Shown here: piece after piece, positions 6,137-8,649 of the stretch
How positions within the stretch are numbered: position 1 is the stretch's first letter
Layout: the number at the start of each line of letters is the position of its first letter
Assembly (NCBI GenBank): GCA_002492415.1
Contig: DKYK01000049.1
Coordinates: forward strand, 1 to 8,649
DNA length: 8,649 nucleotides
Reading direction: 5' to 3'
Source of the DNA: Christensenella sp. UBA7102
GTDB taxonomy: Bacteria > Bacillota > Clostridia > Christensenellales > UBA1750
Translations under genes and position numbers: made by a program
Notes under the pieces: model-generated
Databases searched by the model: none
What the model saw: only the letters and a program-made list of their open reading frames with translations
What the model was told of the DNA's origin: nothing

Positions 6137-6877
6137 TCACAGCGGCTTGCGCGCCGTGAAGTGGACGCGCTCATCGTCCGGCGCGCAGGGCTGCATCGTC
6201 AGGCCGGACAGTGCGCAGATCTCGGAGAAGCCGGCCTTTTTGAGCAGATCGGTCAGCTCCTGGGGATGGTGGATGCGCTGGAGATGGCGCTCGGAAAAGC
6301 GGCGGTACAGCCCGTTTTCCTGCCGAACGAAGAAGGTCAGCGCCATTTCCAACGTGCGGCGGTCGGGGTGCGGCTCGTTTATCCACAGGTAGGTCACGTC
6401 CTCACGGTCTTCGCCGTACATCTGTCCGGCCATGCGCTCGAGCTTTGCCGGGGCGGAGATGTCAAAGGCGAACCGCCCACCGGGGCGCAGCGCGTCGAAC
6501 ACGTGGGAAAAGCAGGAGAAGACCTGCGAAAGGTCCGTCAGATAATTCAGGCCGTCACAGCCGCAGAACACCGCCTGCACCGGACGAGGCACGCGCAAGC
6601 GCGCCATGTCCTGCACCGCAAACTGGATACGCGCCCCGCGCGCCCGCGCCTTTTCCTGCGCCACGCAGACCATCTCGGGCGATAGATCGGTTGCCAGCAA
6701 CGCGCAGCCGGACTGCGCCACGCGGATGGACAGTTCGCCCGTGCCGCAGCCCATCTCGGCTACCTTTTCGCCCGGCTGCACCTGCAAAAGCGCCAGATAG
6801 TGCGCAGCCCAGGCGTCGTAGTCCACGTCGTCCATCAGACGGTCGTACAGCGCGGCGAATTCGCGGTAGGCTTCCAT
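6137..6877 (-). CDS. Class I SAM-dependent methyltransferase, YqeM-like
   Basis: The protein has 246 residues, the usual length for the YqeM group. It opens with YREFAALYDRLMDDVDYDAW (4-23), typical of this family. SAM-binding motif I is AEMGCGTGELS (40-50), the acidic residue ending strand 2 is D64 in ATDLSPEMV (62-70), and QDM (89-91) follows. FCGCDGLNYL (104-113) corresponds to the motif IV region and LRPGGRFAFDI (130-140) to post-motif elements. The C-terminal half has the family's beta-rich extension with YLWINEPHPD (163-172) and RRFSERHLQR (192-201). The substrate is unknown; in Bacillus the homologue lies by ribosome-silencing factor and tRNA-related genes, which is not the context here. 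The start codon overlaps the stop of the upstream gene (TAATG), with only a weak GAGGA signal upstream. Confidence 0.9.
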   Translation of the reverse strand: MEAYREFAALYDRLMDDVDYDAWAAHYLALLQVQPGEKVAEMGCGTGELSIRVAQSGCALLATDLSPEMVCVAQEKARARGARIQFAVQDMARLRVPRPVQAVFCGCDGLNYLTDLSQVFSCFSHVFDALRPGGRFAFDISAPAKLERMAGQMYGEDREDVTYLWINEPHPDRRTLEMALTFFVRQENGLYRRFSERHLQRIHHPQELTDLLKKAGFSEICALSGLTMQPCAPDDERVHFTARKPL

Positions 6878-7767
6878 TATTTGTCATCCTCGTCGTCGGG
6901 ATCGAGATCCTCCCATTCATCGTCCTGCTCGGGCTTCTGCATGCCGCGGCCCACCTCGGCGCCCTCGATGCGGGTGTTGAAGAAACGGTCAAATGCGGCG
7001 TTGGTATAGGAACAGTTGACAAAGGAGGCCAGCGCATAGCCGATGATGAAATACCAGAACAGGAAGGGCAGCCAGAAAGCCGAAATGACCAGGGGAATCA
7101 GGGTAATCAGGCCGAAGAGCACGCTCTGGGGCAGACGGCCGATGGCCAGCACCAGCGAATTGCGCAGAATCTGCGTGAACTTGAGGTCATAGGTGACCAT
7201 CATGGGCCAAGCGTAGAGGTTCATCAGCAGGAACATCACGCCCAGCACCACCAACAGCACCTGCAGGAACAGGTAGACATAGCTGCCCGTGGCCGAAGCC
7301 ATGCCGCTGTAGAAGCTGACGCCATACACAAACAGGAAAAGGAACAGGCCGTTGACGACGCTCAGTCCCAGGCCCTGCTTCCAGTTCTGCTTCAGCGCGC
7401 CGATAAAATCGGACCACAGCCAGACGTGTTCGTCGCGCGCGTAGTTGCGGGTGATGTACTTGAGCGCGCACTTGGCGGGGCCTGTGATCATCACGCACAG
7501 CGCCGCGCCCATCGCGTAGACCATCAGATAGCCGTCCGCCGTGAAGGCCTCGACGGATTCGTAGGTCAGCAATACGTTCAGGTTCATCCAGGTCCAGATC
7601 CAGAAGGGGATCCAGAAGACAAAGTACATCAGGTTGACCTTGAGCAGGTTGAACAGGTTGAGCTTGAGCATCTCAAAGAACAGCTCGAAGCGATTTTTGG
7701 GCATCATGTCCGGAGTAAAGTCGGGGCGGTTGCTCTTTCCTGTGAATATTGATGAAAACAGGCCCAT
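6877..7767 (-). CDS. DUF624 (YesL-like) integral membrane protein with acidic tail
   Basis: The protein has 296 residues, with hydrophobic segments at about 42-66, 78-95, 133-153, 162-191 and 213-250 (the last long enough for two helices), giving perhaps five or six membrane spans. The segment GPAKCALKYITRNYARDEHV (96-115) followed by SDF and ALKQNW (119-129) is the family hallmark region between helices. Typical members have about 200-220 residues. This one is longer, with a roughly 30-residue N-terminal extension and a strongly acidic C-terminal tail (about 278-296, mostly Asp and Glu). Function is unknown; relatives often lie near carbohydrate-use genes, which is not seen here. The start is supported by AGGAGG (7779-7784, complementary strand), which lies in the last codons of the upstream peptidase gene, with 11 bases of spacing. 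The downstream methyltransferase overlaps it by one base. Confidence 0.8.
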   Translation of the reverse strand: MGLFSSIFTGKSNRPDFTPDMMPKNRFELFFEMLKLNLFNLLKVNLMYFVFWIPFWIWTWMNLNVLLTYESVEAFTADGYLMVYAMGAALCVMITGPAKCALKYITRNYARDEHVWLWSDFIGALKQNWKQGLGLSVVNGLFLFLFVYGVSFYSGMASATGSYVYLFLQVLLVVLGVMFLLMNLYAWPMMVTYDLKFTQILRNSLVLAIGRLPQSVLFGLITLIPLVISAFWLPFLFWYFIIGYALASFVNCSYTNAAFDRFFNTRIEGAEVGRGMQKPEQDDEWEDLDPDDEDDK

Positions 7768-7773
7768 AGTCGT

Positions 7774-8649
7774 CTATTCCTCCTTGGTGTAGGTGTCCAG
7801 AATGCGGGCGTACCAGGCAATGGCGGGCAGCAGCGCCGCCTCGTCAAAATCGAATTTATCGCTGTGCAGCGGGGCGGAGCGCAGCTCGTCTCCCGCGCCC
7901 ACAAATGCGTAGACCGCAGGGCGCTCCCTGCCAAAGAAGGAGAAGTCCTCCGCCGTCAGCAGCGCCTCCTGCGGCAGCGGGCTGTCGATCAGGGACCTGA
8001 CGCGGTCCACCAGCGCCGCGTCGTTGCGCACCGCCGGGTAGAAGCAGTGCTGCGCAAAGCCGGTGGTCACGCCGTAGACCGAGGACACGCTGGAGGCGAT
8101 GCGCTGGAATTCCGCGATGAGCCGATCCTGCATCTCATTGTCGTAGGTGCGCAGGATGGCCTCAAGCACCGCGCTGTCCGCCACGATGTTGCGAAGGTTT
8201 CCGGCGGAGATGCGGCCCGCGGTGAGCACGGCGGGGGCGTTGGGGGGCACGGCGCGCGTCATATAGGTCTGCAGCGCGAGGTAAGTCTGGGCCAGCGCCG
8301 CCGCCGCGTCCGCGCCCAGGTGCGGCATGGCCCCGTGCGCGCGCACGCCGGCGAAGGTCAGGTCAAACTCGGTATTGGCGGCCATCACGCCGCCGGGAGA
8401 GAGGGCGATGCTGCCCTTGGGCACCTGCGGCATCAGGTGAAAACCGAACACGGCATCCACATGCGGGTTTTCCAGCGCGCCCTGATCGATCATGCGCTGC
8501 GCGCCGCCGGTGGTTTCCTCGGCGGGCTGAAAGAGCAGAACCACGTCGCAGCGCAGCGTGCCCGCGTCGCGCTTTTCCGCCGCGATGTGGCCCAATGCCA
8601 GCAGGGTCGCCATATGGCCGTCGTGGCCGCAGGCGTGCATCATGCCGGG
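7774..8649 (-). CDS. M20D-family amidohydrolase/peptidase (5' end beyond the window)
   Basis: This is the C-terminal part, about 291 residues of an expected 390 or so. The visible sequence begins just before the family signature MHACGHDGHMA. Counting from the Met at 8643, metal ligands are C5 and H7, E43 in FQPAEETTGGA (38-48), H69 in FGFHLMP (66-72) and H260 in PLHSDKFDFDE (258-268), as in hippurate hydrolase and IAA-amino acid hydrolases. The dimerisation (lid) domain is the middle part, with RAHGAMPHLGADA (101-113). Members remove acyl groups from N-acyl amino acids or small amides. Substrate specificity cannot be read here, and N-acyldiaminopimelate deacetylase is one alternative. The missing 5' end includes about 100 residues with part of the metal domain. 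The gene ends six bases before the DUF624 gene and is probably the first visible gene of the operon. Confidence 0.92.
   Translation of the reverse strand, partial: PGMMHACGHDGHMATLLALGHIAAEKRDAGTLRCDVVLLFQPAEETTGGAQRMIDQGALENPHVDAVFGFHLMPQVPKGSIALSPGGVMAANTEFDLTFAGVRAHGAMPHLGADAAAALAQTYLALQTYMTRAVPPNAPAVLTAGRISAGNLRNIVADSAVLEAILRTYDNEMQDRLIAEFQRIASSVSSVYGVTTGFAQHCFYPAVRNDAALVDRVRSLIDSPLPQEALLTAEDFSFFGRERPAVYAFVGAGDELRSAPLHSDKFDFDEAALLPAIAWYARILDTYTKEE

Noticed and set aside
5291..6685. 464-codon + strand open frame across hslO and the methyltransferase gene
   Set aside because: It spans two well-supported genes on the other strand and has low-complexity Arg/Ala/Gly/His-rich sequence; a GC-skew artefact.
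6445..7752. 435-codon + strand open frame opposite the methyltransferase and DUF624 genes
   Set aside because: No recognisable domain; the opposite strand encodes proteins with clear SAM-binding motifs and membrane segments.

Overview
The window is GC-rich and comes from a bacterial chromosome, most likely a high-GC Bacillota (Clostridia-type, possibly gut-associated) organism. This rests on a YqeM-type methyltransferase, a DUF624 (YesL-type) membrane protein, an HslO of the Firmicutes type, strong AGGAGG ribosome binding sites and a YhfW-like FAD/Rieske oxidoreductase. The taxonomic call is inference from gene content. I see no phage, transposon, CRISPR, tRNA or rRNA sequence.

Layout. Bases 1-109 hold a short intergenic stretch with an 11-bp palindrome and an extended -10 promoter. 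Bases 110-3241 (+) encode the most striking gene, a 1043-residue protein that joins a complete EndoQ-like PHP/zinc-finger endonuclease to a complete UvrD/Rep-type superfamily 1 helicase and ends in QLSLF, a consensus beta-sliding-clamp binding motif. Bases 3238-4533 (-) encode an FAD-dependent oxidoreductase with a C-terminal Rieske [2Fe-2S] domain. The two genes converge, and both stop codons lie inside one palindromic CTAG.

Bases 4534-4823 have no convincing gene. They contain a strong minus-strand intrinsic terminator, nested inverted repeats that could fold as an RNA, and a hairpin plus T-tract that is nearly a copy of the palindromic element at bases 15-39.

Bases 4824-8649 are a tightly packed minus-strand operon. 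In transcription order it encodes an M20D amidohydrolase (5' end outside the window), a DUF624 membrane protein, a YqeM-like SAM methyltransferase, the redox chaperone Hsp33 (HslO) and an ArsR/SmtB metal sensor. Gaps are a few bases, and two junctions are one-base TAATG overlaps. The terminator at 4584-4620 probably closes this operon.

How the genes may work together. The fusion gene looks like a one-gene DNA repair machine: incision at damaged (deaminated) bases by the EndoQ part, strand unwinding by the helicase and recruitment to the replication clamp. The operon mixes housekeeping genes with a stress theme (redox-sensing Zn chaperone, thiol-ligand metal sensor). The oxidoreductase beyond the terminator may also be redox-linked, but nothing in the sequence proves a shared pathway.
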